64,000 bases of DNA from Epilithonimonas sp042695135 (GCF_042695135.1 NZ_CP170547.1:1798001-1862000); one strand, 5' to 3'; positions 42,558-51,567 are shown, counted from the stretch's first letter. The notes: generated from the sequence alone by a model not told the origin. A program made the numbers and translations.

Positions 42558-43964
42558 ATGCAAATATTTCATCTTTCTATGGAATGTTATCCTGTTGCAA
42601 AAGTCGGTGGACTGGCAGATGTAGTAGGAGCTTTGCCAAAATATCAGAACCAAATGGGCCTGGATGCCAGCGTAATCATGCCGTGGTACAATAAACCATT
42701 TTTCTATAACCACGAGTTTGACATTGTGTTTGATGGTTTCATCCATCAGTCTTTTCATATGTATCAAGTTCAGGTTTTCAAAGAAAAAAGTAATGTTCTC
42801 GGTTTTGACCTTTATTTAGTTAAGATTCCGGGGCTTTTGGACAGAGAAAGTGTCTATGGATATTGGGATGAGAGTCAGCAATTTATCGCCTTCCAGCACG
42901 GTGTTCTGCACTGGCTTAGTGCGATGCAGATCCGGCCGGATGTTTTCCATTGCCATGATTTTCATACAGGCTTGGTTCCCTTTATGATCGATAATTGTTA
43001 TGAATTTCAGTTTCTGAAAGGCGTCAAAACTATTGGAACGATTCATAATGGCGAATATCAGGGAAGTATGGACTGGCAGATGTCCAGTTTTCTGCCTCAT
43101 TTTGATGGCTGGAAATCCGGACTTCTCGACTGGAAAGGAAGAATCAACCCGATGGCGACAATGATAAAATCTTCTAATGCCTTCAATGCGGTTTCTGGTG
43201 GATATCTGGAAGAATTATTTTTCAGTTTTCAGGGTCTTGAACCATTGATTAATCAGGAAAGACAAAAGGCATTCGGAATCATCAACGGGATCGATACCGA
43301 AGTTTGGGATCCGCAGACCGATGATATGCTGAAATTCAATTATAATAAAGATTACGCAGAAGAAGGCAAATGGGAGAATAAAAAAGTAATCTGTGCAGAA
43401 TATGGCCTTAATCCTAATTTGCCATTATTCGGGTTCATCGGACGTTTTGCAGGCGAAAAAGGTGCTGATCTTCTGCCGGAAATTGTCGAAAGAAGTATCC
43501 AGGAAACCAATGGTTCTTTAAACATCATTATTTTAGGTTCCGGAAATCAGGATATTGAGAATAAGCTTAAAGAACTACAATACAAATTCAATATCAATCT
43601 TGCGATAGATCTCGGTTATAAAGAATATCTGTCTCATCAGATCTATGCATCGGCAGATTTCCTCTTGATGCCAAGCCGGGTAGAGCCGTGCGGACTGAAC
43701 CAAATGTACGCTATGCGATACGGAACTATCCCGATTGTACGGTATACAGGCGGTTTGCGAGATACCGTTCAGGATATTTCGACCGGCGGAAGCGGACTCA
43801 ATTTTACAAATGCAGGTGCGGAAGATGCGGTTCACGCCATAAAAAGAGCCCTACATATTTACAGCCAAAAAGATCTGATGAAAGGTCTGATTTATAATAA
43901 TATGTCATTTGATTTCTCTTGGGAAAAATCGGCTCAGAATTATACAAATCTTTATAATTATTAA
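42558..43964 (+). CDS. glgA: Glycogen synthase
   Basis: 468 residues, GT5 family, GT-B fold. The N-terminal ADP-glucose binding motif is AKVGGLADVVGALPK (KxGGL). In the C-terminal half are FIGRFAGEKGADLL and the catalytic region SRVEPCGLNQMYAMRYGTIPIVRYTGGLRDTV. It extends alpha-1,4-glucan from ADP-glucose. It sits between the branching enzyme and ADP-glucose pyrophosphorylase genes, a complete glycogen-building set. Confidence 0.97.
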   Translation: MQIFHLSMECYPVAKVGGLADVVGALPKYQNQMGLDASVIMPWYNKPFFYNHEFDIVFDGFIHQSFHMYQVQVFKEKSNVLGFDLYLVKIPGLLDRESVYGYWDESQQFIAFQHGVLHWLSAMQIRPDVFHCHDFHTGLVPFMIDNCYEFQFLKGVKTIGTIHNGEYQGSMDWQMSSFLPHFDGWKSGLLDWKGRINPMATMIKSSNAFNAVSGGYLEELFFSFQGLEPLINQERQKAFGIINGIDTEVWDPQTDDMLKFNYNKDYAEEGKWENKKVICAEYGLNPNLPLFGFIGRFAGEKGADLLPEIVERSIQETNGSLNIIILGSGNQDIENKLKELQYKFNINLAIDLGYKEYLSHQIYASADFLLMPSRVEPCGLNQMYAMRYGTIPIVRYTGGLRDTVQDISTGGSGLNFTNAGAEDAVHAIKRALHIYSQKDLMKGLIYNNMSFDFSWEKSAQNYTNLYNY

Positions 43965-44044
43965 TAAATTTCTATTCACATTGGCTTAATATTGGTAAAC
44001 AATTATTAACTTTAATCAAATTACAAAATAAGCAAAAACATTAT

Positions 44045-45313
44045 ATGAAAGAAAGTGTAATCTCCATCGTGCTCGGAGGCGGAAGAGGAAGCCGATTGTT
44101 CCCTTTGACTAATACAAGATCTAAACCGGCAGTTCCAATTGCTGGAAAATACCGACTGGTAGATATTCCAATTTCAAACTGTCTCAACTCTGGACTGAAC
44201 AGGATTCTGGTTCTCACCCAATTCAATTCTGCATCGCTCAATTCTCACATAAAAAATTCTTATCACTTTGATACATTCAGTAAAGGATTTGTAGATATTC
44301 TTGCTGCAGAACAGAATGTAGAAAATGAAAACTGGTATCAGGGAACTGCAGACGCCGTGCGACAAACGATGAAGCATCTGGAAAAATATGAATACGAATA
44401 TATTCTGATTCTTTCCGGAGATCAGCTTTATCAGATGGATTTCAAGGAAATGATCAATTTCCACAAGAAAAATGGGGGCGATATTACCATTGCGACTATT
44501 CCTGTGAATGCGAAAGATGCTACAGGTTTCGGAATTATGAAAGCGGATGAAGATAGCAATATTACATCATTTACAGAAAAACCAGGTTATGATGTTCTGA
44601 ATGACTGGAAATCTGAAGTCAGCGATGAGAGTAAGTCTCAGGGCAAAGAATATTTGGCTTCGATGGGAATCTACGTTTTTAGCAAAAATGTTCTAAGAAA
44701 GTTGTTTGATGAGCACGAAGGCGATGATTTCGGGAAAGATTTTATTCCGGCTGCTATTGGAAATTACAGTGTTTTAAGTTATCAATACGATGGTTACTGG
44801 ACAGACATCGGGACTATCGAATCTTTTTACGAGGCTAATCTTGATCTTGCTCAGGACTTGCCTCAGTTCAATTTATTCAGTTCAAATCCTATTTATACAA
44901 GAGCGAGAATGCTTCCGCCTTCCAAAGTAAATGGTTCTTATGTCAGCAAAACTATTTTTGGCGACGGATGTATCATTCTGGCAGATAAAGTAGAAAACTG
45001 TATCATCGGAAACAGAACCAGAATAGATCGAGGCTCTACAATTGTGAACTCGTATGTTATGGGTGCAGATTATTATCAGACAGCACAGCAGGTTGCTCAA
45101 AATGAAATAGATGGGATTACAAGTATGGGAATCGGAAAATATTGTTATATAGATAAAGCTATACTGGATAAAAACTGTTTTATTGGTAACAATGTTAGGA
45201 TCATTGGTGGCAAACATCATCCGGATGGCGATTATGATACACATTCTATAAAAGATGGTATCGTTGTAATAAAGAAAAACGCAATTATACCCGACGGAAC
45301 CAATATTATGTAA
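44045..45313 (+). CDS. glgC: Glucose-1-phosphate adenylyltransferase
   Basis: 422 residues. N-terminal nucleotidyltransferase with LGGGRGSRLFPLTNTRSKPAVPIAGKYRLVDIPISNC, then WYQGTADAVRQ, SGDQLYQMDF and TEKPG. The C-terminal left-handed beta-helix ends in IIPDGTNIM. It makes ADP-glucose from glucose-1-phosphate and ATP, the committed step of glycogen synthesis, normally under allosteric control. It follows glgA by 80 bases and is followed by a terminator. Confidence 0.97.
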   Translation: MKESVISIVLGGGRGSRLFPLTNTRSKPAVPIAGKYRLVDIPISNCLNSGLNRILVLTQFNSASLNSHIKNSYHFDTFSKGFVDILAAEQNVENENWYQGTADAVRQTMKHLEKYEYEYILILSGDQLYQMDFKEMINFHKKNGGDITIATIPVNAKDATGFGIMKADEDSNITSFTEKPGYDVLNDWKSEVSDESKSQGKEYLASMGIYVFSKNVLRKLFDEHEGDDFGKDFIPAAIGNYSVLSYQYDGYWTDIGTIESFYEANLDLAQDLPQFNLFSSNPIYTRARMLPPSKVNGSYVSKTIFGDGCIILADKVENCIIGNRTRIDRGSTIVNSYVMGADYYQTAQQVAQNEIDGITSMGIGKYCYIDKAILDKNCFIGNNVRIIGGKHHPDGDYDTHSIKDGIVVIKKNAIIPDGTNIM

Positions 45314-45330
45314 ATTTATAATATATTTAT

Positions 45331-45360
45331 AAACCCTTCGGAAGCGGAGGGTTTTATTTT
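45331..45360 (+). terminator. Intrinsic terminator of the glg operon
   Basis: AAACCCTTCG, loop GAAG, CGGAGGGTTT (one G-U pair), then TATTTTT. Confidence 0.75.
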
Positions 45361-45403
45361 TAATTTGGCAAATAATTTGTCGTAAGATTTATAAATAAGT
45401 TTA

Positions 45404-46165
45404 ATGAAGAATCTATTTCTGTTTATCGGTATTTTTATTTTTTCCCAGCTGTCTGCGCAGTTTAACAATATCAATGCCGGAGAAGTACTGAATTATAGAA
45501 TCCATTATGGATTCATTACAGCTGGTAATGCTACTTTGTCAACAACCAAAACTTCGTATAATGGTCAGCCGGCTTTTTATGTTAGAGGTGTAGGAAAAAC
45601 CAGTGGCGCTGCGAAGGCTTTTTTTAAAGTTGAAGATGTTTATGAAAGTTACATCAGCGCAAAGCAGGAGCCCCTTTTCTATGTCAGAAACGTTTCCGAA
45701 GGAAGTTACACCCAGCATTTGCAAAGTACTTTCAATACCAATAATAATACCTTGGTTTTAGTCGATAAAAAACATACAGACAGACCAGCGAAAACTGTAA
45801 AAGTTCCTAATGATGTTCAGGATATTCTTTCTTGTTTCTACTATTTGCGAAGTGTTGACAATTTAAAAGTTGGTTCAGTTTTGAAAATGAGCGTCTGGAT
45901 CGACGATGAACTATTTCCTTTTCAGTTAAAAGTGGTCGGTACAGAAAAGATTTCTACAAAATTTGGCAGAATCAATTGTCTTAAAATTATTCCGTCTGTA
46001 ATAAGCGGGAGGGTATTCAAAGAAAAAGAAGGCGTTACGATGTGGGTCACCAATGATCAGAACAGAGTTCCCGTGCTGATAAAAGCAGAACTGGCAGTCG
46101 GATCGCTGAAGGCAAGTATTGACAGTTTTAGCAATGTTAAATATCCTTTGAAATTTGAAAAATAA
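45404..46165 (+). CDS. DUF3108 domain-containing exported protein
   Basis: 253 residues with a signal peptide (to about 20, QLSAQ). The mature beta-rich domain matches DUF3108: AGEVLNYRIHYGFITAGNATL near the start, FYVRGVGKTSGAAKAFFKVEDVYESYI in the middle, and KINCLKI-like strands then VTMWVTNDQNRVPVLIKAELAVGSLKASI at the end. It probably acts in the periplasm or on the outer membrane; function unknown. Followed by a terminator. Confidence 0.9.
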   Translation: MKNLFLFIGIFIFSQLSAQFNNINAGEVLNYRIHYGFITAGNATLSTTKTSYNGQPAFYVRGVGKTSGAAKAFFKVEDVYESYISAKQEPLFYVRNVSEGSYTQHLQSTFNTNNNTLVLVDKKHTDRPAKTVKVPNDVQDILSCFYYLRSVDNLKVGSVLKMSVWIDDELFPFQLKVVGTEKISTKFGRINCLKIIPSVISGRVFKEKEGVTMWVTNDQNRVPVLIKAELAVGSLKASIDSFSNVKYPLKFEK

Positions 46166-46176
46166 ACAATCTGATC

Positions 46177-46202
46177 ATCACTCTTTTAAGAGTGATTTTT
46201 TG
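46177..46202 (+). terminator. Intrinsic terminator
   Basis: ATCACTCTT and AAGAGTGAT followed by T-run. Confidence 0.75.
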
Positions 46203-46277
46203 TTAAATAATTATTAAGTTGCCTTATGACAAGTCTTGGAATTGATAAAAAATTTAACTTCGAAATAAATCATAAAT

Positions 46278-46694
46278 ATGCAGCAAATCACAATTCAAAC
46301 AGATATTAATAAACCGATAGACCAGGTCTGGGATTACTTTAACAATCCAAAACACATTGTAAACTGGAATTTTGCTCACGAAAGCTGGGAATGCCCTTCT
46401 GCCAGTAATGATCTGGAAATTGGAGGAAAACTGTCTGCAAGAATGCAGGCAAAGGATGGAAGTTTCGGTTTTGATTTTGTAGGGATTTATGATGAGGTCA
46501 AACCAAATCAAACCTTAAAATACCATTTGGAAGACGGCAGAAAAGTTGAGGTTATTTTTGAAAAATTATCTGATGATAAAACCAGAGTTACGGAAAACTT
46601 TGATCCGGAAAATCAAAATCCTGTAGAGTTTCAAAAGAACGGATGGCAGGCTATTCTGGATAATTTCAAAAACTATTCTGAAAGTCTTAAATGA
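46278..46694 (+). CDS. SRPBCC/AHSA1 family protein
   Basis: 138 residues of the START-like SRPBCC fold: ITIQTDINKPIDQVWDYFNNPKHIVNWNFAH at the start, LEIGGKLSARM, and the closing NGWQAILDNFKNY. Family members bind hydrophobic ligands. First of six consecutive plus-strand genes of the SRPBCC, PhnB/VOC and DinB families, 41 bases before the next one. A near-match -7 box TAACTTCG lies upstream. Confidence 0.92.
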   Translation: MQQITIQTDINKPIDQVWDYFNNPKHIVNWNFAHESWECPSASNDLEIGGKLSARMQAKDGSFGFDFVGIYDEVKPNQTLKYHLEDGRKVEVIFEKLSDDKTRVTENFDPENQNPVEFQKNGWQAILDNFKNYSESLK

Positions 46695-46735
46695 TAGATC
46701 TAACATCTGAAGTCTAATTTCTAACATCATAAATT

Positions 46736-47587
46736 ATGAATCACGATATATTTCCTTGCTTTTGGTTTAATCAAAATGGAAGTGAGGCTGCAAAATTTTA
46801 CACCGCAATCTTCAAAAATTCTAAGACTGTGGATGACACACCGATGGTCATCAACATAGAAATCGAAGGTCAAAAATTAATGTTCCTGAATGCAGGTCCA
46901 CAATTCAGACCAAATATGTGTCTTTCCCTGATGTTGATGTGCGATTCTCCGGAAGAAGTGGAACATTATTATCAAAAACTCTCCGAAAGCGGAAAAGTAA
47001 TGATGGAACTGGACGGCTATCCCTGGAGCGAAAAATATGCCTGGGTAGAAGACCAATACGGAATCTCCTGGCAGCTTTATTACAACAAGGAAAAAGCAAA
47101 ACAAAAATTTTCTCCTGTAATGATGTTTACTGGAGACACTGCTGGGAAATGTAAGGAAGCAATAGAATTTTACACCAATATTTTCCCCAACTCAAAAACC
47201 GAAGGAATCATGGAACATCCAGAAGGACAAGGCGAGCCAGCTGGGAATGTTGCTCATGCACAATTTGTTATCAATGATTATGTCATGATGGCAATGGACA
47301 GTTCGCATAATCACAACTCAAATTTCACAGAAGGTACTTCTATGACCGTTATGACAAAAGATCAGGAAGAAACAGACTATTACTGGGAAAAATTAACAGA
47401 AGGAGGACAGGAAAGTATGTGCGGCTGGCTGAAGGACAAATACGGATTCAGTTGGCAGATTGTTCCTCACAGATTAATCGAAATAACCAATTCTCACGAT
47501 GTAGAAAAAGCCAAAAAAGCTTTTGGAGCAATGATGAAAATGAACAAAATCATCATCAAAGATATTGAAGACGCTGCTAATTCATAA
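46736..47587 (+). CDS. Double PhnB/VOC domain protein
   Basis: 283 residues made of two tandem PhnB-type vicinal oxygen chelate domains. The first (1-120) has PCFWFNQNGSEAAKFYTAIFKNSK and the second (from about 122) has MFTGDTAGKCKEAIEFYTNIFPNSK. Each ends in a WQL/WQIVP strand (YGISWQLYY, YGFSWQIVP). Such proteins are annotated as 3-demethylubiquinone methyltransferase-like, without real support; they are glyoxalase-fold proteins with unknown ligands. A double-domain version is less common than the single one encoded at 48744-49190. Confidence 0.92.
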   Translation: MNHDIFPCFWFNQNGSEAAKFYTAIFKNSKTVDDTPMVINIEIEGQKLMFLNAGPQFRPNMCLSLMLMCDSPEEVEHYYQKLSESGKVMMELDGYPWSEKYAWVEDQYGISWQLYYNKEKAKQKFSPVMMFTGDTAGKCKEAIEFYTNIFPNSKTEGIMEHPEGQGEPAGNVAHAQFVINDYVMMAMDSSHNHNSNFTEGTSMTVMTKDQEETDYYWEKLTEGGQESMCGWLKDKYGFSWQIVPHRLIEITNSHDVEKAKKAFGAMMKMNKIIIKDIEDAANS

Positions 47588-47599
47588 AAAATAAATGTT

Positions 47600-48040
47600 A
47601 TGGAAAAATTAAAGTATCAAACAGAAATCAACGCATCTGCAGAAAAAGTCTGGGATGTTTTATGGAATGAAAATACATATACCCAATGGACACATTTCTT
47701 TAGCCCGGGATCTGTGATGCAAACAGATTGGGAAGTCGGCGGAAAAACCCTTTTTACGGATGCCAGCAGAAAGAACGGAATGGTGAGCACGATAGAACGT
47801 ATCGAAGAACCAAAACATTTGATTTTTAAACATCTTGGTGAGATACATGATGGTGTAGAAGATGTTACCAGCGACAAAGTAAAGTCCTGGAACGGTAGCC
47901 TGGAAGCTTATTATCTTGAAGAGAATGATGGAAAAACAACTTTAAAAATTGAAATTGATTCTGATGAGAACTTCAAAGATATGTTTGACAACGGCTTCCA
48001 AAAAGGTCTAGAAATTATAAAAAAATTATCAGAAAAATAA
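47600..48040 (+). CDS. SRPBCC/AHSA1 family protein
   Basis: 146 residues, START-like fold: YQTEINASAEKVWDVLWNENTYTQWTHFFSPGS, then WEVGGKTLFTD and the closing FDNGFQKGLEIIKKL. It follows the double VOC gene by 12 bases and precedes the DinB gene by 12, so all three are cotranscribed. Ligand unknown. Confidence 0.93.
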   Translation: MEKLKYQTEINASAEKVWDVLWNENTYTQWTHFFSPGSVMQTDWEVGGKTLFTDASRKNGMVSTIERIEEPKHLIFKHLGEIHDGVEDVTSDKVKSWNGSLEAYYLEENDGKTTLKIEIDSDENFKDMFDNGFQKGLEIIKKLSEK

Positions 48041-48052
48041 TTAAAAATACAA

Positions 48053-48580
48053 ATGATGGACAAACCAAATTCTAAAAAATTAGATATTATTATTCCCGCA
48101 TTCCGAGGTCATTCTCAAAGCTTTTTGCTGGTTTTGGATGGCATTTCGGAGAAAGATGCTAAGAAAAGAATTGAAGGGAAAACCAATCACGTTGTTTGGA
48201 TGGCTGGCAATTTTCTGGATATGCGTTATGCATTAGGAAATGCCCTGGGATTGGATGACCAAAATCCCCAAGGTGAACTGTTCTTTCAGGGAAAAGCTTT
48301 GGACGAGAATTTTGTCTATCCAACTTTGGAAGAACTGAAAGAAAATTTTCATCACATCTCGCCATTGGTTTACAACAGACTTTTGGAAATGTCCGATGAG
48401 GATTTAGATAAAGCTTTTCCAATGGGAATGAACATCGATTTCTTTCCTGAGACTGTTCTCAATTTCATAGGAATGTGCATTGGGAGAGAAGATTACCTCT
48501 GCGGACAAATCGGGTTGATGAGAAGGATTCTTGGCTACAAAGGAATGAAATACGACTTTGATACCAATATGAAATATTAA
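48053..48580 (+). CDS. DinB family protein
   Basis: 175 residues, a four-helix-bundle DinB/YfiT-like protein. The typical metal-site His residues appear early and late: NHVVWMAGNFLDMRYALGNAL supplies a His in the family's HxxWxxxN-like motif, and HHISPL lies in the centre. Family members include thiol-dependent S-transferases (bacillithiol or mycothiol). Two ATG codons stand at the start (MMDK); either may be used. It is within the SRPBCC-VOC cluster, as is common in Flavobacteriia. Confidence 0.88.
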   Translation: MMDKPNSKKLDIIIPAFRGHSQSFLLVLDGISEKDAKKRIEGKTNHVVWMAGNFLDMRYALGNALGLDDQNPQGELFFQGKALDENFVYPTLEELKENFHHISPLVYNRLLEMSDEDLDKAFPMGMNIDFFPETVLNFIGMCIGREDYLCGQIGLMRRILGYKGMKYDFDTNMKY

Positions 48581-48743
48581 AATCAGATACCATAAAAGTC
48601 ACAAAAGAAATCTAAAAATATGTGTTAAACTGCAAAAGATAATTTTTCATCCATTCCTTTTTAACTTTTGAACAACTAGAAAAGTTTACAGCTTTTGTAA
48701 CTTTTGTGATTTTAAAAAAATAAACTATAAAAAACAACAGATT

Positions 48744-49190
48744 ATGGCAACAGTCAATCCTTATCTTACCTTCCACGGACAGTGTGAAGAAGCTTTTAAA
48801 TTCTATGAATCTGCATTCGGGACAAAAATTCCTATGTGGAATAAATTTGGAGATATGCCGCCGATGGAGGGAATGCCGCCTTTGGAAGACGAATACAAAA
48901 ACCACATTATGCACGTCTCACTTCCGATTTCTAAGGAAACCACTTTGATGGGCAGCGATTCTCTTCCCGGGATGGGCAAGTATAAAAACGGAAACGATTT
49001 TTCAGTTTCCATCAACACAGATTCCAGAGAAGAAGCATTGAATCTTTTCACCAAACTATCCGAAGGCGGCAAAGTTACAATGGAGCTTCAGGATACTTTC
49101 TGGGGTGCTTATTTCGGGATGTGGGAAGACAAATTCGGGATCCAGTGGATGGTAAATTATGACGATCCGGAGAAGGCTCAGGCACATTAA
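48744..49190 (+). CDS. PhnB-like VOC family protein
   Basis: 148 residues, a single vicinal oxygen chelate domain: NPYLTFHGQCEEAFKFYESAFG, HIMHVSLPI, GNDFSVSINTDSREEALNLF and the closing FGIQWMVNYDDPEKAQA. It is preceded by a 163-base gap and followed by a terminator, so it may be a separate unit from the first four genes of the cluster. Ligand unknown. Confidence 0.93.
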   Translation: MATVNPYLTFHGQCEEAFKFYESAFGTKIPMWNKFGDMPPMEGMPPLEDEYKNHIMHVSLPISKETTLMGSDSLPGMGKYKNGNDFSVSINTDSREEALNLFTKLSEGGKVTMELQDTFWGAYFGMWEDKFGIQWMVNYDDPEKAQAH

Positions 49191-49229
49191 AAATTTGGAC
49201 ACAATGTAATTATATAAATTTTATAATTT

Positions 49230-49268
49230 AAGGCACAAGATTTAACAACAATTCTTTGTGCCTTTTTT
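49230..49268 (+). terminator. Intrinsic terminator
   Basis: AAGGCACAA (49230-49238) and TTGTGCCTT (49256-49264) then T-run. Confidence 0.7.
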
Positions 49269-49319
49269 TAATTTAAATAATTGTGCCTTTTGTGAAAAAT
49301 GTTAAACGATTTAAAATAT

Positions 49320-49763
49320 ATGGAAAAACTAACAGCAAAAGCAACGATCGGAATTCAGAAATCTGTTTCAGAAGTTTTTGAAGCGATTATTGACCCAGGG
49401 AAAATGAAAAATTATTTCATTTCCAAAGGTTCTGCAATAATGGAAACTGATAAAGAAATTTTCTGGTCATTTCCCGAGTTTGAAGGTTCTTATCCTTTAA
49501 CAACAAAAGAAATAATCCCCAATGAAAAGATTGTTTTTGTCTGGGATCCAAAGTCTGTCGTCACAATAGAACTGCAGCAACTTTCAGCAAATGATACCGT
49601 TGTAAAAGTATTGGAAGAAGGGCACGAGAGTGATGAAAAAGGCATCAATTGGGCCATTGGACAAACCGAAGGCTGGGCCAATTTCCTCGCTTGTATGAAA
49701 GCCTGGCTTGAGTATGGCATCCATCTTCGGAAAGGGGCGTTCGACTTTATGAAAACGAATTAG
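49320..49763 (+). CDS. SRPBCC/AHSA1 family protein
   Basis: 147 residues from the ATG at 49320 (MEKLTAKATIGIQKSVSEVFEAI); an in-frame ATG seven codons earlier is possible but adds residues foreign to the family. The fold is confirmed by PGKMKNYFISKGSAI, VFVWDPKSVVTIEL and NWAIGQTEGWANFLACMKAWLEYG. It ends the cluster of six ligand-binding-type genes and is followed by a strong terminator. Confidence 0.9.
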   Translation: MEKLTAKATIGIQKSVSEVFEAIIDPGKMKNYFISKGSAIMETDKEIFWSFPEFEGSYPLTTKEIIPNEKIVFVWDPKSVVTIELQQLSANDTVVKVLEEGHESDEKGINWAIGQTEGWANFLACMKAWLEYGIHLRKGAFDFMKTN

Positions 49764-49767
49764 AATA

Positions 49768-49795
49768 AAAAAGCTTTGCAATTGCAAAGCTTTTT
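49768..49795. terminator. Intrinsic terminator, perfect palindrome
   Basis: AAAAAGCTTTGCAA and its exact complement TTGCAAAGCTTTTT, 14 bases each. Confidence 0.8.
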
Positions 49796-49853
49796 GTTTG
49801 AAGATGAATTGCGTAGTGGTTTTTTTTTTCATTTCTATCAGCTGGTGCGAGCC

Positions 49854-49906
49854 TCTGGCTCGTATCCATCACTTAAGAAGGAAAGATGACGCGCGCATGA
49901 GCCAGA
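49854..49906. repeat. Possible palindromic intergenic element
   Basis: TCTGGCTC (49854-49861) and GAGCCAGA (49899-49906) flank a GC-richer centre with ACGCGCGC. The base composition differs sharply from the surroundings. Only one copy is seen here. Confidence 0.4.
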
Positions 49907-49924
49907 CAAGATAATTTTCCTTGT

Positions 49925-50290
49925 TTACAGTTCTCCCAGTTTCCTGATCTCTTCCGGACTTTTCCCTTTGTAAAAATCTTTGGGGTCTACCACTGGCGCT
50001 TGAAGATCCTGCAGTTGGTTGAGTTGATGTCCTTCGGAAGGCTGCAAATCACGCCTTGCAAAAAGATCGTTAGGCGTACAGTTGAGGGCAAGGCAAAGGG
50101 CAGTCAATTGCCGGAAGTTGATTTGTACCGCCTCGCCGTTCAGCATTTTCTGCGCAGAATTTCCGCTGATGCCTGCTTTTGTGAGAAAAGCATAAGGAAA
50201 TGTAATCTGGCGAAGTGTCAAGATAGGTGTCAGATGTAATACAAGGCTGCTTTGGGAAGGTCTTAGATTTCCGCGTTTTTTTCTAAGCAT
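49925..50290 (-). CDS. XRE/HTH_26-like DNA-binding protein
   Basis: 121 residues. After a basic N-terminus comes a Cro/C1-type helix-turn-helix: LTKAGISGNSAQKMLNGEAVQINFRQLTALCLALNCTPNDLF (about residues 36-78). The tail has DPKDFYKGKSPEEIRKLGEL. The family's usual start is shorter, so the first 20 or so residues could be an extension. It is a single-gene unit next to a minisatellite. Target unknown. Confidence 0.8.
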   Translation of the reverse strand: MLRKKRGNLRPSQSSLVLHLTPILTLRQITFPYAFLTKAGISGNSAQKMLNGEAVQINFRQLTALCLALNCTPNDLFARRDLQPSEGHQLNQLQDLQAPVVDPKDFYKGKSPEEIRKLGEL

Positions 50291-50340
50291 ATCTATTTGT
50301 GTTTTGATTAAAAGTAAATATAAGTATTTTTTCTGATTAC

Positions 50341-50523
50341 AACTTTACAGATTACCGGAGTATTGTTACAGGTTAGCTAACTATTGTTACAGGTTACCGG
50401 AGTATTATTACAGATTGCCAGACTATTAATCTAGGTTAGCCGAGTAGTGTTACAGGTTACCAGAGTAGTAATCTAGGTTAGGTGAGTATTGTTATAGGTT
50501 AGTCGAGTATTGTTACAGATAGT
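50341..50523. repeat. Second 21-bp minisatellite, eight units plus a partial
   Basis: Eight units of 21 bases, e.g. ATTGTTACAGGTTACCGGAG plus T, run from 50341 to 50508, then a partial to 50523. Most positions are conserved (TACAGGTTA core), with variant units carrying AATCTAGGTTAG. The sequence is unrelated to the 15918-16199 array although the unit length is the same. Confidence 0.85.
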
Positions 50524-50779
50524 TTTTAAGAAATAAAAGTGTTATGGATGAACTGACAGCTGATAAAGAATAGGTTATCATTGCGTTCGGTCGGTCTGGC
50601 TTTTGGACATTGTCGACTTCCTGTATCGTGGATTTGAAATTGCTAAAGTTCATATCCAAGAGCCGTAAGTTTGTACGGTTGTACTTGTGTCTCCAAAAAT
50701 ACTTATTACCATATGACGAATAATAGAATAAAAGTTTTGCGAAAGCTTTTTCATTTTCTACATCCTCCACAGACTCCAT
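50513..50779 (-). CDS. Doubtful small protein
   Basis: 88 codons, starting within the last 22 bases of the upstream membrane-protein gene and stopping inside the minisatellite. It has a hydrophobic end (ITYSLSAVSSSITLLFLKNYL) but no recognisable family, and its composition is unremarkable. It may be chance; kept because the stretch holds no other gene. Confidence 0.22.
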   Translation of the reverse strand: MESVEDVENEKAFAKLLFYYSSYGNKYFWRHKYNRTNLRLLDMNFSNFKSTIQEVDNVQKPDRPNAMITYSLSAVSSSITLLFLKNYL

Positions 50780-51318
50780 TCTGATTTGATGGACGCAGGA
50801 TTCACTTCTTTCAGCTTCTCATAGAATAACTGAAAAGACTTATTGAATATTGCATAATTATGAGCAAACCTGAAAACCAATTCCTGCCCCTCGCCGGTTA
50901 TTTTTAACTGCCAGATCGGGCTGTTATTGATTCTTATGGACGTCCGGCTAAGCTCACTGATATCTTTAAAAGGGAATCTCGCCAGCTGATTTTGATGATT
51001 TGAAATATATAAATCATCATTGTCAAAGTAGAATTCATTGTCAGAAATGAATCTTTTTTCGAGTCCGAAGAGAAAAGTTCTTTTTGATATTTTGGTTAAT
51101 GTCCCGGGATTTATGTTTTGATAATTCAGATGATATTTTTCCGGCTTTGATTTGAATATATTTTGTTTCAGAATTTCCCTAAGAACTAATAAACCGAATA
51201 ATAATCCCGAAACAACAATAGCAGACAGATATAAGGTTTCATTTTCTGAAAGCGTCAAAACGATGGCGACCAGAAGTATTGCATAAGAAACCAAAAGGAT
51301 AAGAATTTTTTTGACCAT
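50758..51318 (-). CDS. Membrane protein with PH-like domain
   Basis: 186 residues with two N-terminal membrane helices (about 4-22 and 28-46) and a soluble C-terminal domain with strands such as RTFLFGLEKRFISDNEFYFD and LARFPFKDISELSRTSIRI. The layout is like the protein encoded at 27946-28404 (two helices plus a bacterial PH-like domain), though sequence similarity is low. Function unknown. No terminator or clear promoter was found. Confidence 0.7.
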   Translation of the reverse strand: MVKKILILLVSYAILLVAIVLTLSENETLYLSAIVVSGLLFGLLVLREILKQNIFKSKPEKYHLNYQNINPGTLTKISKRTFLFGLEKRFISDNEFYFDNDDLYISNHQNQLARFPFKDISELSRTSIRINNSPIWQLKITGEGQELVFRFAHNYAIFNKSFQLFYEKLKEVNPASIKSEWSLWRM

Positions 51319-51410
51319 TGGATTAGAAGCTTTTTACTGCTAATGAAATTTCGGGACCAATTAAGAAATGAATGTGTAAATTCCTAATGGATCACGATTT
51401 TTCAACTCTG

Positions 51411-51501
51411 CGAAGCGCGCCCCGACCTGAATGGAGCTCTTTTTTGCGGCTGGAAAAGCTAGGCAAAAAAAGCGGGAATGGAGGGCGGATAAAGGCGCCC
51501 A
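51411..51501 (-). repeat. Dispersed intergenic repeat, family A, copy 2 (inverted)
   Basis: Read on the minus strand, it begins GGGCGCCTTTATCCGCC, then TCCATTCCCGC TTTTTTT, and ends GAGCTCCATTCAGGTCGGGG. This matches the ends of the copies at 5279 and 57731 in order and spacing, with a different, shorter centre. Confidence 0.75.
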
Positions 51502-51567
51502 AAAAATATTTAAGGTAAACAAAGTCAGTTTGCGTCTTCTTAAATGTAAAACGTAAAATTAAAAATA

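Noticed and set aside
50341..50523. CRISPR or REP array
   Set aside because: The units are strictly tandem without spacers, i.e. a minisatellite.
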